Shown here: in pieces, positions 1 to 8,882 of the stretch
How positions within the stretch are numbered: position 1 is the stretch's first letter
Layout of the letters: each line of letters starts with the position of its first letter
Assembly: GCA_030037885.1 (NCBI GenBank)
Contig: JASHPU010000130.1
Span: forward strand, 1-42,622
Direction: 5' to 3'
Source of the DNA: Xanthobacteraceae bacterium
GTDB lineage: Bacteria > Pseudomonadota > Alphaproteobacteria > Rhizobiales > Xanthobacteraceae
DNA: 42,622 nt
Translations under genes and position numbers: made by a program
Notes under the pieces: generated by a model
Database searches by the model: none
Seen by the model: only the letters and a program-made list of their open reading frames with translations
Told to the model about the DNA's origin: nothing

Positions 1-1110
1 ATGGGCAATCCCGATCTGCCCGCCCCGGCGCATGTTATCGAGAAGATGAAAGAGACGATCGGCAAGCCGCGTACCGATCGCTATTCCGCCTCGAAGGGGA
101 TCGCCGGGCTGCGCCGCGCCCAGGCCGCCTATTACGCGCGCCGTTTCGGCGTGAAGCTCAATCCGGAGACCCAGATCGTCACCACGCTCGGCTCGAAGGA
201 AGGCTTCGCCAATGTCGCCCAAGCGATCATCGCGCCGGGCGACGTTATTATCGTTCCCAATCCGACCTATCCGATCCACGCCTTCGGCTTTCTCATGGCA
301 GGCGGCACCACCCGCGCGGTGCCGGTCGAGGCCAACAGCGCATTCTTTGCCGCGCTCGAGCGCGCGGTGCTGCATTCGATCCCCAAGCCGATTGCGGTTG
401 TCGTCTGCTATCCGTCGAATCCGACAGCATGTACTGCCGATCTCGACTTCTATCGCGACCTGATCGCGTTTGCGAAGAAGCACGGTTTGCTGGTGCTGTC
501 GGACCTGGCCTATGCCGAAGTTTATTTTGACGGCCACCCGCCGCCTTCGGTGCTGCAGGTGCCAGGCGCGATGGATGTCGCCGTCGAGTTCACTTCGATG
601 TCGAAGACCTATTCGATGCCCGGCTGGCGCATCGGCTTCGCGGTCGGCAACGAGCGCATCATCGCGGCGCTGGCGCGGGTCAAATCCTATCTGGATTACG
701 GTGCCTTCACGCCGATCCAGGTGGCGGCGACGGCGGCGCTTAACGGGCCGGACGACTGCATCGCCGAGATGCGCGCGACCTATCGGCGGCGCCGCGATGC
801 GCTGGTGGAATCGTTCGGCCGTGCCGGCTGGAACGTGCCGCCGCCGTCGGCCTCGATGTTCGCCTGGGCGCCGATCCCCGAACCGTTCCAGCCGCTCGGC
901 AGCGTCGAGTTCTCGACGCTTCTGGTCGAGAAGGCGAGCGTGGCGGTGTCGCCGGGCGCTGGCTTCGGCGAATACGGCGAGGGTTACGTGCGCATCGCGC
1001 TGGTCGAGAACGAGCAGCGTATTCGCCAAGCCGCCCGCAACATCAGGCGCTTTCTTGAAACCGGGCCGGAAATGCTGCACAACGTCGTTCCTCTCGCCAC
1101 GCGACGTTAG
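1..1110 (+). CDS. alaC: AlaC-type alanine/LL-diaminopimelate-like aminotransferase, 5' partial
   Basis: This is a PLP-dependent fold-type I aminotransferase that makes alanine from pyruvate with glutamate as donor; rhizobial copies are often labelled LL-diaminopimelate aminotransferase. The visible protein begins at MGNPDLPAPAHVIEK, which in full-length family members sits about 40 residues in (after a PPYVF-type N-terminus). The true start is therefore outside the window, and the ATG at base 1 is internal. The substrate loop GSKEGF, the conserved PNPTYPIH, and the PLP lysine in SMSKTYSMPGWRIGF (about visible residue 202) are present, and the C-terminus is complete. It is followed 42 bases later by hom on the same strand, an arrangement usual in Bradyrhizobium relatives. 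Family certain; exact substrate inferred. Confidence 0.9.
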   Translation: MGNPDLPAPAHVIEKMKETIGKPRTDRYSASKGIAGLRRAQAAYYARRFGVKLNPETQIVTTLGSKEGFANVAQAIIAPGDVIIVPNPTYPIHAFGFLMAGGTTRAVPVEANSAFFAALERAVLHSIPKPIAVVVCYPSNPTACTADLDFYRDLIAFAKKHGLLVLSDLAYAEVYFDGHPPPSVLQVPGAMDVAVEFTSMSKTYSMPGWRIGFAVGNERIIAALARVKSYLDYGAFTPIQVAATAALNGPDDCIAEMRATYRRRRDALVESFGRAGWNVPPPSASMFAWAPIPEPFQPLGSVEFSTLLVEKASVAVSPGAGFGEYGEGYVRIALVENEQRIRQAARNIRRFLETGPEMLHNVVPLATRR

Positions 1111-1152
1111 CCGGGCGTCGCCCGTTCTGGTCGCCTTTTTTGGCAAGCTTTG

Positions 1153-2472
1153 ATGGCCGAGCCGCTGAAAGTCGGTCTTGCCGGACTGGGGACGGTCGGC
1201 ACGTCGGTCGTTCGCCTCCTGGAAGACGGCCGCGACAAGCTCGTGGCGCGCAGCGGCCGACCGATCGAGGTGGTGGCGATCACCGCGCGGTCGCGCGCAA
1301 AAAAACGCGGCGCCGATCTGAAAAAATATCGTTGGGTCGCCGATCCGCTGACCTTGGCGCGCGATCCCTCGATCGACGTGCTGGTCGAGGTGATCGGCGG
1401 CGCCGGCGATCCGGCCAAGGCCGCGGTCGAGGCCGCGCTCGCTGCAGGCAAAGCGGTGGTGACGGCCAACAAGGCGCTGTTGGCGCGGCACGGGCAAAAG
1501 CTCGCGGCGTTGGCCGAACGCCATGGCGTCGCGCTCAACTTCGAGGCTGCCGTCGCCGGCGGCATTCCGGTCATCAAGACTTTGCGCGAAGGTTTGAACG
1601 GCAACGCGTTTACGCGGATCTACGGCATCCTCAACGGCACCTGCAATTACATCCTCTCGCGCATGGAGCAGGACCGGCTCGGCTTCGAACAATGCCTGCG
1701 CGAGGCGCAGCGGCTCGGCTACGCCGAGGCCGACCCGTCGTTCGACGTCGAAGGCCACGACACCGCGCAAAAGCTCTCGATCCTGGCGAGCCTCGCCTTC
1801 GGCACCAAGCTCGATCCCGCCGCAATCTATGTTGAAGGTATTTCCTCGATCACGCTCGCCGATCTCGATGCCGCGGAGCAGCTTGGCTATCGGGTGAAAC
1901 TATTGGGAGTCGCGGTGAAGACCGAGGCCGGCATCGAGCAGCGCGTGCACCCGACCATGGTGCCGAAGGACTCCGCCATCGCCCAGGTCATGGGCGTGAC
2001 CAACGCAGTCACCATCGACGCCGAAGGGATCATGCCGATCACGCTGGTCGGACCGGGCGCCGGCGGCATGGCGACGGCGTCGGCCGTGGTTTCGGACCTC
2101 GCCGACATTGCCCGCGGCGTGCGCGGCGCGCCGTTCGGCCGGCCGGTCTCGCACATGACCGCGACCCGCAGGGCGCCGATGCAGCGCCACGAGGGCGGTT
2201 ATTACATCCGGCTGTTGGCGCGCGACCATCCGGGTACCGCCGCGACCATCGCCCGGCGGCTGGCGCAGCGCGGTATTTCGCTGGACTCCATCGTACAGCG
2301 CCATGACGCTGCGGAGCAGCGTGCCGCTTCCGGCCGCTCGGGCAAGCCGGTGCCGGTCATCATGATCACCTATGCGACCAGCGAGGACGCGGTGCGCAAA
2401 GCGCTTTCCGCGGTGCGGCGTGACCGTGTAATCTCGGGATCGCCGCAGGTGATCCGGATCGAGAAGAATTAG
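1153..2472 (+). CDS. hom: Homoserine dehydrogenase
   Basis: The enzyme reduces aspartate semialdehyde to homoserine with NAD(P)H, a step to threonine and methionine. The N-terminal Rossmann motif is GLAGLGTVGTSVV. The catalytic region includes NFEAAVAGGIPVIKTLREGL and GILNGTCNYIL, then YAEADPSFDVEGHDTAQK with the substrate-binding acidic residues. A C-terminal ACT regulatory domain starts near residue 350 (YYIRLLARDHPGTAA), so threonine feedback control is likely. At 439 residues the length is normal. A TTG stands directly before the ATG at 1153; I take the ATG. It lies between the aminotransferase and glpX on the same strand. Confidence 0.97.
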   Translation: MAEPLKVGLAGLGTVGTSVVRLLEDGRDKLVARSGRPIEVVAITARSRAKKRGADLKKYRWVADPLTLARDPSIDVLVEVIGGAGDPAKAAVEAALAAGKAVVTANKALLARHGQKLAALAERHGVALNFEAAVAGGIPVIKTLREGLNGNAFTRIYGILNGTCNYILSRMEQDRLGFEQCLREAQRLGYAEADPSFDVEGHDTAQKLSILASLAFGTKLDPAAIYVEGISSITLADLDAAEQLGYRVKLLGVAVKTEAGIEQRVHPTMVPKDSAIAQVMGVTNAVTIDAEGIMPITLVGPGAGGMATASAVVSDLADIARGVRGAPFGRPVSHMTATRRAPMQRHEGGYYIRLLARDHPGTAATIARRLAQRGISLDSIVQRHDAAEQRAASGRSGKPVPVIMITYATSEDAVRKALSAVRRDRVISGSPQVIRIEKN

Positions 2473-2519
2473 GCCGCCGCGGCAAACGCCGCCGCAGGGC
2501 GCAAACGACGGGAGGAAAA

Positions 2520-3506
2520 ATGGCGTCGATCGCTGTTCGGCAAAGCTCGATGATTGAGCGCATTTTCTCGATCGAAATCGCGCGGGTGACCGAGCGGGCG
2601 GCGGTCGCCGCGGCATGGCTGCGCGGCCGTGGTGCAGAAAAGAAGTCCGATCAGGCCGCGGTCGACGCCATGCGGCGCGAGCTCGGCGGTCTGCCGATCG
2701 ACGGCACGGTGGTGATCGGCGAGGGCGAGATGGACGAGGCGCCGATGCTGTTTATCGGCGAAAAGCTCGGCACCAAATTCGGGCCCAAGGTCGATATTGC
2801 CGTCGACCCGCTGGAAGGCACCACGCTGTGCGCCAAGAACATGCCAGGCGCGATTGCCACGCTCGCCATGGCCGACGAAGGCGCGCTCCTCCACGCCCCC
2901 GACATTTACATGGACAAGATCGCGATCGGTCCCGGCTATCCGAAGGACGTGGTCGATCTCGACGCACCCGGCGACGAGAACATCCACAATCTCGCCAAGG
3001 CCAAAGGCGTCAAACCCGAAGCGATCACCGCCATGATCCTCGACCGGCCGCGCCACGCCGAGCTGATTGCGGCGGTGCGCAAGGCCGGCGCCGCGGTGAG
3101 CCTGATCACCGACGGCGACATCGCGGGCGTCATCCACACCGCGCAGCCGGAGAAGACCGGCATCGACATTTATCTCGGCATCGGCGGCGCGCCTGAAGGC
3201 GTGCTGGCGGCGGCGGCGCTGCGCTGCATCGGCGGCCAGATGCAGACGCGGCTCGTCATCGACACCGACGAGAAGCGCGAGCGCGCAACCCGCATGGGCA
3301 TCAAGGACCCGCGCAAGAAATATCAGATCGAGGACATGGTGAAGGGCGACTGCCTGTTCGCCGCGACCGGCGTCACCGACGGCCCATTGGTGTCCGGCGT
3401 CCGTTTCGGCAAGGGCGTGATCGAGACCGAAACCGTGGTGATGCGCTCGGTCACCGGCACCGTGCGCTGGATCAGGGCCGAGCACCGGCAGGTTGAAAAG
3501 TTTTGA
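2520..3506 (+). CDS. glpX: Class II fructose-1,6-bisphosphatase GlpX
   Basis: This metal-dependent enzyme hydrolyses fructose-1,6-bisphosphate, and in autotrophic relatives also sedoheptulose-1,7-bisphosphate, in gluconeogenesis and carbon fixation. The GlpX signature is complete: VVIGEGEMDEAPML, the metal and phosphate loop VDPLEGTT, and late motifs YLGIGGAPEGVLAAAAL and LFAATGVTDGPLVSG. The length of 328 residues is typical. A clear ribosome-binding site GGGAGG lies just before the ATG. In many Rhizobiales recJ follows glpX; here insertion-sequence debris and the accessory region follow instead, so the gene marks the left edge of a chromosomal insertion. Confidence 0.97.
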   Translation: MASIAVRQSSMIERIFSIEIARVTERAAVAAAWLRGRGAEKKSDQAAVDAMRRELGGLPIDGTVVIGEGEMDEAPMLFIGEKLGTKFGPKVDIAVDPLEGTTLCAKNMPGAIATLAMADEGALLHAPDIYMDKIAIGPGYPKDVVDLDAPGDENIHNLAKAKGVKPEAITAMILDRPRHAELIAAVRKAGAAVSLITDGDIAGVIHTAQPEKTGIDIYLGIGGAPEGVLAAAALRCIGGQMQTRLVIDTDEKRERATRMGIKDPRKKYQIEDMVKGDCLFAATGVTDGPLVSGVRFGKGVIETETVVMRSVTGTVRWIRAEHRQVEKF

Positions 3507-3517
3507 GCGGTTCTTCC

Positions 3518-3600
3518 TACGCTCATTCCCGCGAATGCGGCAATCCAGATGAAATCCCGCGGATTTTCAGCAGCCGTTCTGGATCCTCGCTTTCACGCAT
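3518..3600. repeat. Interspersed palindromic repeat downstream of glpX
   Basis: The stretch contains CATTCCCGCGAATGCGG with a CCGC-GAAT-GCGG hairpin at 3529-3540, followed by CCGCGGATTTTCAGCAGCC and TTCTGGATCCTCGCTTTCACG. Such ATTCCCGCG/CGCGGGAAT palindromes are scattered between genes in Bradyrhizobium and Rhodopseudomonas genomes. It could also stop transcription from glpX, but there is no T-tract after the hairpin, so I do not call it an intrinsic terminator. Confidence 0.6.
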
Positions 3601-3652
3601 AGGGGCTAAGATAGTTCTTGTGCGCGGAGATTGGTTGTGATTCCCGGGTGGA

Positions 3653-3955
3653 ATGACTCACGAATCACTTGTGCACCAGGATTGGGAGAGCGTTGTCGTT
3701 CGGCTTGGCGGAGCGGCAGCGCTTAATAGCAGCGCGCGCGAAACCAAAGCCTTTTTGCGCCCACGTGTCATTGGCAATGCAGTGGATCTGCTGCGGCCGA
3801 TCCTGGCCTATTGCCTTGGCGACAGAGAGTTGCGATTGACCGCTGCCTGGGCGACGTCGATTGGGCTCGCCGACATCGCCAATGCGGGCGCTTCTGTACC
3901 GTTTGCGGCAGTGCGGTGATTGGCTGGCTTTGCTGATTGGTCAAGCGCTTGTCAA
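3653..3955 (+). mobile_element. IS4-type transposase, N-terminal fragment with frameshift
   Basis: From ATG 3653 the reading frame gives HQDWESVVVRLGGAAAL, ARETKAFLRPR, NAVDLLRPILAYCLG and LTAAWATSIGLADIANAG, the start of a rhizobial IS4-family DDE transposase. Near base 3895 the homology moves one frame over and continues as ALLYRLRQCGDWLALLIGQAL, then stops at about 3955. None of the DDE catalytic residues remain. This is a dead remnant; it abuts an unrelated aminotransferase fragment, so the junction is a recombination scar. Confidence 0.75.
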
Positions 3956-3956
3956 T

Positions 3957-4201
3957 CGTTATTCGAATCTGCTTCTGTTGAGAACGTTCTCAAAGAGCTA
4001 CGCTGCGGCCGGCATCCGCGTTGTTTTGGTTTCGGGCATCCGGAAATCATCGGGCGGCTGCGCAACATCCAGAACGTCTTCAACATGAATGTTGTTGGCC
4101 AGACGGTTGGTGTGAGCGTCATCGCGCACCGCGTCGCCTATGACAGAACCATAGGCATATCTGTGGCCGCGGCGAAACAAACCGAAAAATCAACGGAATA
4201 A
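3957..4201 (+). pseudogene. HisC-like aminotransferase, internal fragment
   Basis: The sequence reads YSNLLLLRTFSKSYAAAGIR, the region around the PLP lysine (SK) of histidinol-phosphate-type aminotransferases. The frame then changes near 4025, and GFGHPEIIGRLRNIQNVFN with VVGQTVGVSV follows, which fits the family's next segment. Similarity fades after about 4140, and the downstream frame runs to a stop at 4201. Start, C-terminal third and a continuous frame are all missing, so it is a relic, possibly from the same event that brought in the neighbouring IS4 fragment. Confidence 0.65.
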
Positions 4202-4218
4202 TTAGAGGCGCCCCTGGT

Positions 4219-5520
4219 TCAAGCCTGCTGATCCGAGACCGCGCGAGGTGGACCACGGCGCTGAGCCCATCCTTGGTGTGCTGACGTCAGTTTGGTGAGC
4301 GGCATGGCCAAGGCCGTGGTAACGACCGCCATGAGGATCAGCGCTGCAAAGACGGCGGCGGAAATGATGCCGGCGTCCAACAGGATCGTCAGCACGATCA
4401 ATTCCATCAGGCCTTTGGTCTGCAAGAGCGAGCCGAGCGCGAACCCGACCCGCCACGATTCGCCGGCCATGCGTGCGGCGATCGCCGTACCGCCGACGAT
4501 GCCGCAGACGGCAGCCGCCGTCGTGACGAAAAATACATCGACAAACGTGTGCGAGCCGAAGTCGATCAACGTGCGCATTCCCGTCAGCGTGAAAAAGAAC
4601 GGCATGAGAAGTGCGACCGTAACCGCCTCCAATCGATCCAAGATCGGCTTGCGAATTTCCGCTGGTGTTACCGCGCCGGTGACAAACGCGCCAAATATAT
4701 AATGCAGCCCTAGCGCTTCGGTCGCGAGGGATGACGCAATGGTCAGGGCACACACGATGGCGACCGCGCGCTCGTCAATGGCGTGGTCCTTCATGCGGGC
4801 AAGGACCATGGTGCGAAGCATTGGCCGCACTAAACGAACCATGGCAAAAAAGTAGAGCGGAACGAGCGCCAGCCTGATCAGCGCGTTCAGATCGCCACCG
4901 CGGTTGCCGGCAACCAACAGCAAAGTGCCCAAGCCAATCCACAGGACGGCGTCCTTGGTTCCGGCGATTCCCAGCGCGAGCTGGCCGGTGCGACCGGCGA
5001 TTATTCCCATTTCGCGCAATATCGCGCCAAGGACCGGAAGTGCGGTCACGCCGACGCAGATGCCGATCGCCAGCGTGAACGCGGTTGCGGCGACGCCCGG
5101 CGGCAACTCCTCGGGATGGCGTTGCAGAATCCAAAATCCGGCCACGCAGCCCAATGTTGTCGGCACGATGATGTTAGCGAGCAGTACAGCCGTGACGGTG
5201 CGCGCGTTGCGTTTAAATACGCCGGGATCGAGATGCAGCCCGGTGATCAAGCCAAAGACCAGGACGGCGAACGACGCGATACCGGAAAGCGTCGACAAGG
5301 AATCGGCGTTAAGAAAAGCGTGATAAAGGTCCGGCGCGATGCGACCGAACAGCGACGGGCCGAGAGCGATGCCGACGATGATCTGCACCACAACGAGTGG
5401 AAGCAAACGCTTCAGTCCGGCTGCGTGCAAAAGCACCGGCGGAAGCACCAGCACGGTCAGGGCCTGTATCAAGAATAGCAAGCCGGGGCTCACAAGGCCT
5501 CCACTTTCGAACCGCTGCAT
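4219..5520 (-). CDS. Cation:proton antiporter, CPA2/KefB-like membrane protein
   Basis: The 433-residue protein has about twelve hydrophobic segments from residue 12 to 415, and no soluble TrkA-N or other C-terminal domain. Family landmarks are VLPPVLLHAAGLKRL, the LVFGLITGLHLD turn, GICVGVTALPVLGAILREMG and LQTKGLMELIVL. CPA2 members exchange Na+ or K+ for protons across the inner membrane. It is the last gene of the minus-strand arm, 35 bases after the adenylating enzyme, so it may be co-transcribed. In that position it could support self-protection or export, but nothing in the sequence proves a link to the pathway. Start ATG at 5520. Confidence 0.85.
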   Translation of the reverse strand: MQRFESGGLVSPGLLFLIQALTVLVLPPVLLHAAGLKRLLPLVVVQIIVGIALGPSLFGRIAPDLYHAFLNADSLSTLSGIASFAVLVFGLITGLHLDPGVFKRNARTVTAVLLANIIVPTTLGCVAGFWILQRHPEELPPGVAATAFTLAIGICVGVTALPVLGAILREMGIIAGRTGQLALGIAGTKDAVLWIGLGTLLLVAGNRGGDLNALIRLALVPLYFFAMVRLVRPMLRTMVLARMKDHAIDERAVAIVCALTIASSLATEALGLHYIFGAFVTGAVTPAEIRKPILDRLEAVTVALLMPFFFTLTGMRTLIDFGSHTFVDVFFVTTAAAVCGIVGGTAIAARMAGESWRVGFALGSLLQTKGLMELIVLTILLDAGIISAAVFAALILMAVVTTALAMPLTKLTSAHQGWAQRRGPPRAVSDQQA

Positions 5521-5555
5521 CTTACGCGTGGCCTGCGGCTTGGCGGTGTCGGAGT

Positions 5556-7181
5556 TTATTGCGCCGCGGCCAACACGGAGAGCCTTTTGTAATCGGTCTT
5601 ACCGCTGGATGTTGTCGGCAGCTCCGGGACGAAATTGATCCGGTCCGGGGACATGTAAGCGGGCAAATGACGCAGCAGATGGCGCCGGATTTCGCGTTCA
5701 TCGAGATCCGAACGCTGGCGCTGGACGAAAGCCACGATCTCGGTTGCGCCGGCCGACGACGTTGAGATGCAGGCCACGGCGGCAACTCCGGACAACGATC
5801 CCAGCGCCGCCTCGATTTCAGGAAGCGAGATCCGCGTGCCGTGCCTTTTTATGACGTTGTCCGATCTGCCGACAAAGACATAGTGACCGGCGGCGTTGAC
5901 CCTGACGAGGTCGCCGGTCTTATAGAGAGCCTGTCGTTCCGGGCCGTAGCGACGCATGACCGCATCCGTCGCCTGGCGGTCGTTCAGATAGCCGAGCATT
6001 AGCTGGCGGCCGCCGATGTAAAGTTCGCCGATTTCGCCACGCTCGACCGGCGCACCGTCCGATCCGAGCACGGCGAATTCGACGCCATGATGTGGCAAGC
6101 CGATCGGTATCGCCTCCTCGGAGGACAGCATGTCGTCGTCGATCGGCTGAGTGGCAACCGCCATCGTGGCCTCAGTCGGTCCATAACGGTTGAAGAATCG
6201 CAGATCGGGCAGTTGCCGGCGCAAGCGCTGCAGTGCCGATTTGGAGGGCGCCTCGCCGCCAACCGCCAGCGTGCGCCAGCTCGTGCAGCGCGCGGCCGAC
6301 CAATCCTCCGAGTCGAGCAGCGTATCGAGATAGGTCGGTGTCACCGTCGTATGTGTGACGCCATGATGTGCGAAGATGTTGCAAAACGTGGCCGGCAGGC
6401 ATATCGGGCCGCGGTTTACGAACACGCTGCCGCCGCACATAAGGGGCGGAAAGACGCTGCTGAACGATCCGTCAAAATGCAACGGCAGCAGCGCCAGCGA
6501 TTTGGTTGTGCGGCCAAACTGCATGATCCGGGTCGCTTCACTGACGGCATGAAAGAAGCTGGGCTGGGAAATGCACACGCCCTTGGGTTCGCCGGTGGAG
6601 CCGGACGTGAATATGATGTAGGCGACCTGGTCTTGCGAACTTCCCGGCAAGTGGGGCGCCAGCTCGTGATGCTTGCCACAGCTTAAGCGGTCGGGCGCGA
6701 TGATTTCGGCGAGCGACCAGACTGCGCTTACGCCCTCGAGGTGTTTCGTACTGGAGGTGAAGACGGCGTCGACCGCTGAGGCGGTGCAGAGCCGTTGCGT
6801 GCGCGCCAGCGGATCGCGGAACGGCAGTGGCACAAACGTGCAACCTGCGTGCAAGATGCCGTAGATGGCGATGATATATTCGATCGTGTTGTCCGACCAA
6901 ATCGCCACGCGACCGCCCGGACCGATACCGGCTGTGCACAAAATGCCGTGGACTTGCTTGGCGCGCCACAGCAGGTCTGCGAAATTCAACCTGTGCCGAT
7001 CGTCGCACAGGGCAAGGGCTGACGGTTGCGCAGCAACTTGCCGGTAAAGGCTGCCGAGAATGCTGTCGAATGCGTCAGCGGGGGTGCCCTCGACCAGGCT
7101 GCCGGCTGCCGCCGCTTCGATCTCGGCTGCCGTTGCCAATCCGGCGCCCGGCGCTTGCTCCGATCCCATCGTTGCCAACAC
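5556..7181 (-). CDS. Stand-alone adenylation enzyme (amino acid or acyl AMP-ligase)
   Basis: This ANL-superfamily enzyme of 541 residues would activate a carboxylic acid as the acyl-AMP and load it on a carrier protein. NRPS-like core motifs are clear: A3 YIIFTSGSTGEPKGV, A5 RYGPTEATMAV, A7 YKTGDLVRV, A8 VFVGRSDNVIKRHGTRI and the A10 lysine in TTSSGKTDYKR. There is no C or T domain, so it must work with a separate carrier, the nearest intact one in this arm being at 12153-12512. My by-eye specificity code (FDGSFS start, then T, A, G, R, M, A) does not resemble a known prolyl code, so the substrate is unknown. GTG at 7181 follows the halogenase stop by 2 bases; an ATG at 7169 is an alternative start. 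Confidence 0.88.
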   Translation of the reverse strand: MLATMGSEQAPGAGLATAAEIEAAAAGSLVEGTPADAFDSILGSLYRQVAAQPSALALCDDRHRLNFADLLWRAKQVHGILCTAGIGPGGRVAIWSDNTIEYIIAIYGILHAGCTFVPLPFRDPLARTQRLCTASAVDAVFTSSTKHLEGVSAVWSLAEIIAPDRLSCGKHHELAPHLPGSSQDQVAYIIFTSGSTGEPKGVCISQPSFFHAVSEATRIMQFGRTTKSLALLPLHFDGSFSSVFPPLMCGGSVFVNRGPICLPATFCNIFAHHGVTHTTVTPTYLDTLLDSEDWSAARCTSWRTLAVGGEAPSKSALQRLRRQLPDLRFFNRYGPTEATMAVATQPIDDDMLSSEEAIPIGLPHHGVEFAVLGSDGAPVERGEIGELYIGGRQLMLGYLNDRQATDAVMRRYGPERQALYKTGDLVRVNAAGHYVFVGRSDNVIKRHGTRISLPEIEAALGSLSGVAAVACISTSSAGATEIVAFVQRQRSDLDEREIRRHLLRHLPAYMSPDRINFVPELPTTSSGKTDYKRLSVLAAAQ

Positions 7182-7183
7182 TG

Positions 7184-8680
7184 TCAGGCGGCGTTGGCCA
7201 ACGCCGGATCGCTCCAGTGCATCCCGTCGGCCGAGGTGATCAGGCCGCCGTCGCGCATCGGCATTTCCGTCGGCCGATCGGGACCGAAGCTCGCCAGCAT
7301 TTGCAACTGCAAGGATTCCCGGTCCAGCTCCGGCAGAAAGCCCTCGACGTCGAACTTCGACTTGCTTCTGTTGCCATCGGCCGGTGGATTCATGATGTCG
7401 TGAAGCACGGCGCCCGCCCCTTGCCGGGCGTCGAAGAAGTCCTGCGCCACGTTGAGCGCCGGGTCGGCCGCCGCCTGTCCGGCGAGCAGACGAACGAACG
7501 CTTCATTGCCGCGTTCCTCGGTGTTCAGCAGACTGCGTGCCGCCCAAAAGTACGACTGCTCGTCGCGGTTCATGTCATAGAGAAATGTAAGGTATTCATA
7601 GAACCGCCCGTATTCGCGTCGATAGCGCCACTCGAACTCCTCGAATGCCCGCTGCTCGTCGACGTCGTCGGCGAGGCAGCTGTTGATCGATCGAGCCGCC
7701 AGCAGGGCCGAATACGTGGCGAGGTGAACGCCCTGCGACAACAATGGATCGACGAAGCACGCCGCGTCACCCAACAGGATCAATCCCTTGTCCCAAAACT
7801 TTGTGTTGGCGTAGGACCAGTCGCGGCGCACGCGCAGTCTGCCGTAGGGACCCTCGGTGATCCGTTTCGCCCCGCTCAGGAAATCGGCGATGATCGGGCA
7901 GCCCTTGATAAAGCCGTCCATGGCGGTCGATAAGTCCGGCACTTTCCGATCCGGCGAGGCGTGAAATACCGCGCCTACGCTGGTGATTGTGGGTGAGATC
8001 GGGATGTACCAGAACCAGCCGTCGTGAAACGCCGCTGACAAGATGTTGCCCTCATGCGGCGCAGGCAAGCGTTTGGCATTTTCGTAATAGCCGAACAACG
8101 CAAAGTTTCGGAAGAATTTCGAATAGATGCGCTCGCCGACGGCCTTCGACAGGCCGCTTTCGTTACCCGACGCATCGGCAACAAAGTGCGCGCGGACCTT
8201 ACCGGCGGCGCCTTCCTGATCGACGAACTCGACTCCGGCGATGCGGTCATTCTCGATGATTGTTCTGGTGACCGAATAACCGGTGCGAACATCGACGCCT
8301 TTCTTCTTCGCGTTCCGTATGAGTATCGAGTCGAACTTCATGCGCTCAACCTGATAGGCGAAAGCCGGATTTTTCCGGTTCGGGGTCATCACGCCGAAAT
8401 AAAAGGACCAGGGATCTGGATTCTTGCCCCACCGAAATGAGCCTCCGAGTTTCTTGGTGAAGCCTGCGTTGGCGATTTCCTCATCCACGCCGAGCATCAC
8501 GCAGATGCCATTGATCGTCGACGGCAGCAGGGATTCGCCGATTTGGTAGCGGGGAAAGTCGGCTTTCTCCAAGAGCAAAACGGAATGGCCCTGCATGGCC
8601 ACGAAGCTGGCAATGGTCGTTCCGGCCGGCCCGCCGCCGACGACGACCAGGTCATAGCTCTCGCGCATGTCGATACTCAT
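7184..8680 (-). CDS. Flavin-dependent halogenase of the carrier-protein type
   Basis: The 498-residue FAD enzyme uses FADH2, O2 and halide to halogenate an activated substrate. The FAD site is VVGGGPAGTT (residues 13-22). The halogenase-specific W-x-W-x-I-P motif is present as WFWYIP (about residue 225), and the second family motif F-x-P-x-S-x-G as FVDPLLSQGVHLA. Lys76/Lys77 in FTKKLGGSFRWG matches the lysine that forms the chlorinating species. The sequence is closer to the PltA/CmlS type, which act on carrier-bound substrates, than to free-tryptophan halogenases; a C-terminal extension of about 130 residues fits that type. A good AGGAG site precedes ATG 8680. No flavin reductase is seen nearby, so FADH2 must come from elsewhere in the cell. 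Confidence 0.88.
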   Translation of the reverse strand: MSIDMRESYDLVVVGGGPAGTTIASFVAMQGHSVLLLEKADFPRYQIGESLLPSTINGICVMLGVDEEIANAGFTKKLGGSFRWGKNPDPWSFYFGVMTPNRKNPAFAYQVERMKFDSILIRNAKKKGVDVRTGYSVTRTIIENDRIAGVEFVDQEGAAGKVRAHFVADASGNESGLSKAVGERIYSKFFRNFALFGYYENAKRLPAPHEGNILSAAFHDGWFWYIPISPTITSVGAVFHASPDRKVPDLSTAMDGFIKGCPIIADFLSGAKRITEGPYGRLRVRRDWSYANTKFWDKGLILLGDAACFVDPLLSQGVHLATYSALLAARSINSCLADDVDEQRAFEEFEWRYRREYGRFYEYLTFLYDMNRDEQSYFWAARSLLNTEERGNEAFVRLLAGQAAADPALNVAQDFFDARQGAGAVLHDIMNPPADGNRSKSKFDVEGFLPELDRESLQLQMLASFGPDRPTEMPMRDGGLITSADGMHWSDPALANAA

Positions 8681-8882
8681 GGATGCTCTACTCCTGATCG
8701 CTTACCGTTAGGCTCAAGCGCCGGTTTGGCGTTGCTGCGAACCAGCCTTCAGCCAGCGAGAATGGCCTCACGTTCTTTAGAGGTAAGGTTGTACATTCGT
8801 CAAGAACTATCGTAGATCGGATCGGCCGCTACGTGCAGTATTCGCGCGCGCGGGCCTTCCCCGTGTGGTCGTCAGCCGCCGT

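Noticed and set aside
2469..3485. Minus-strand 338-codon frame opposite glpX
   Set aside because: His/Asp/Arg-rich composition and complete overlap with an unmistakable glpX; an antisense shadow.
7070..7933. Long plus-strand open frame of 287 codons
   Set aside because: It lies antisense to the halogenase gene, is Arg/Gln-rich and has no family motif; it is a high-GC shadow.
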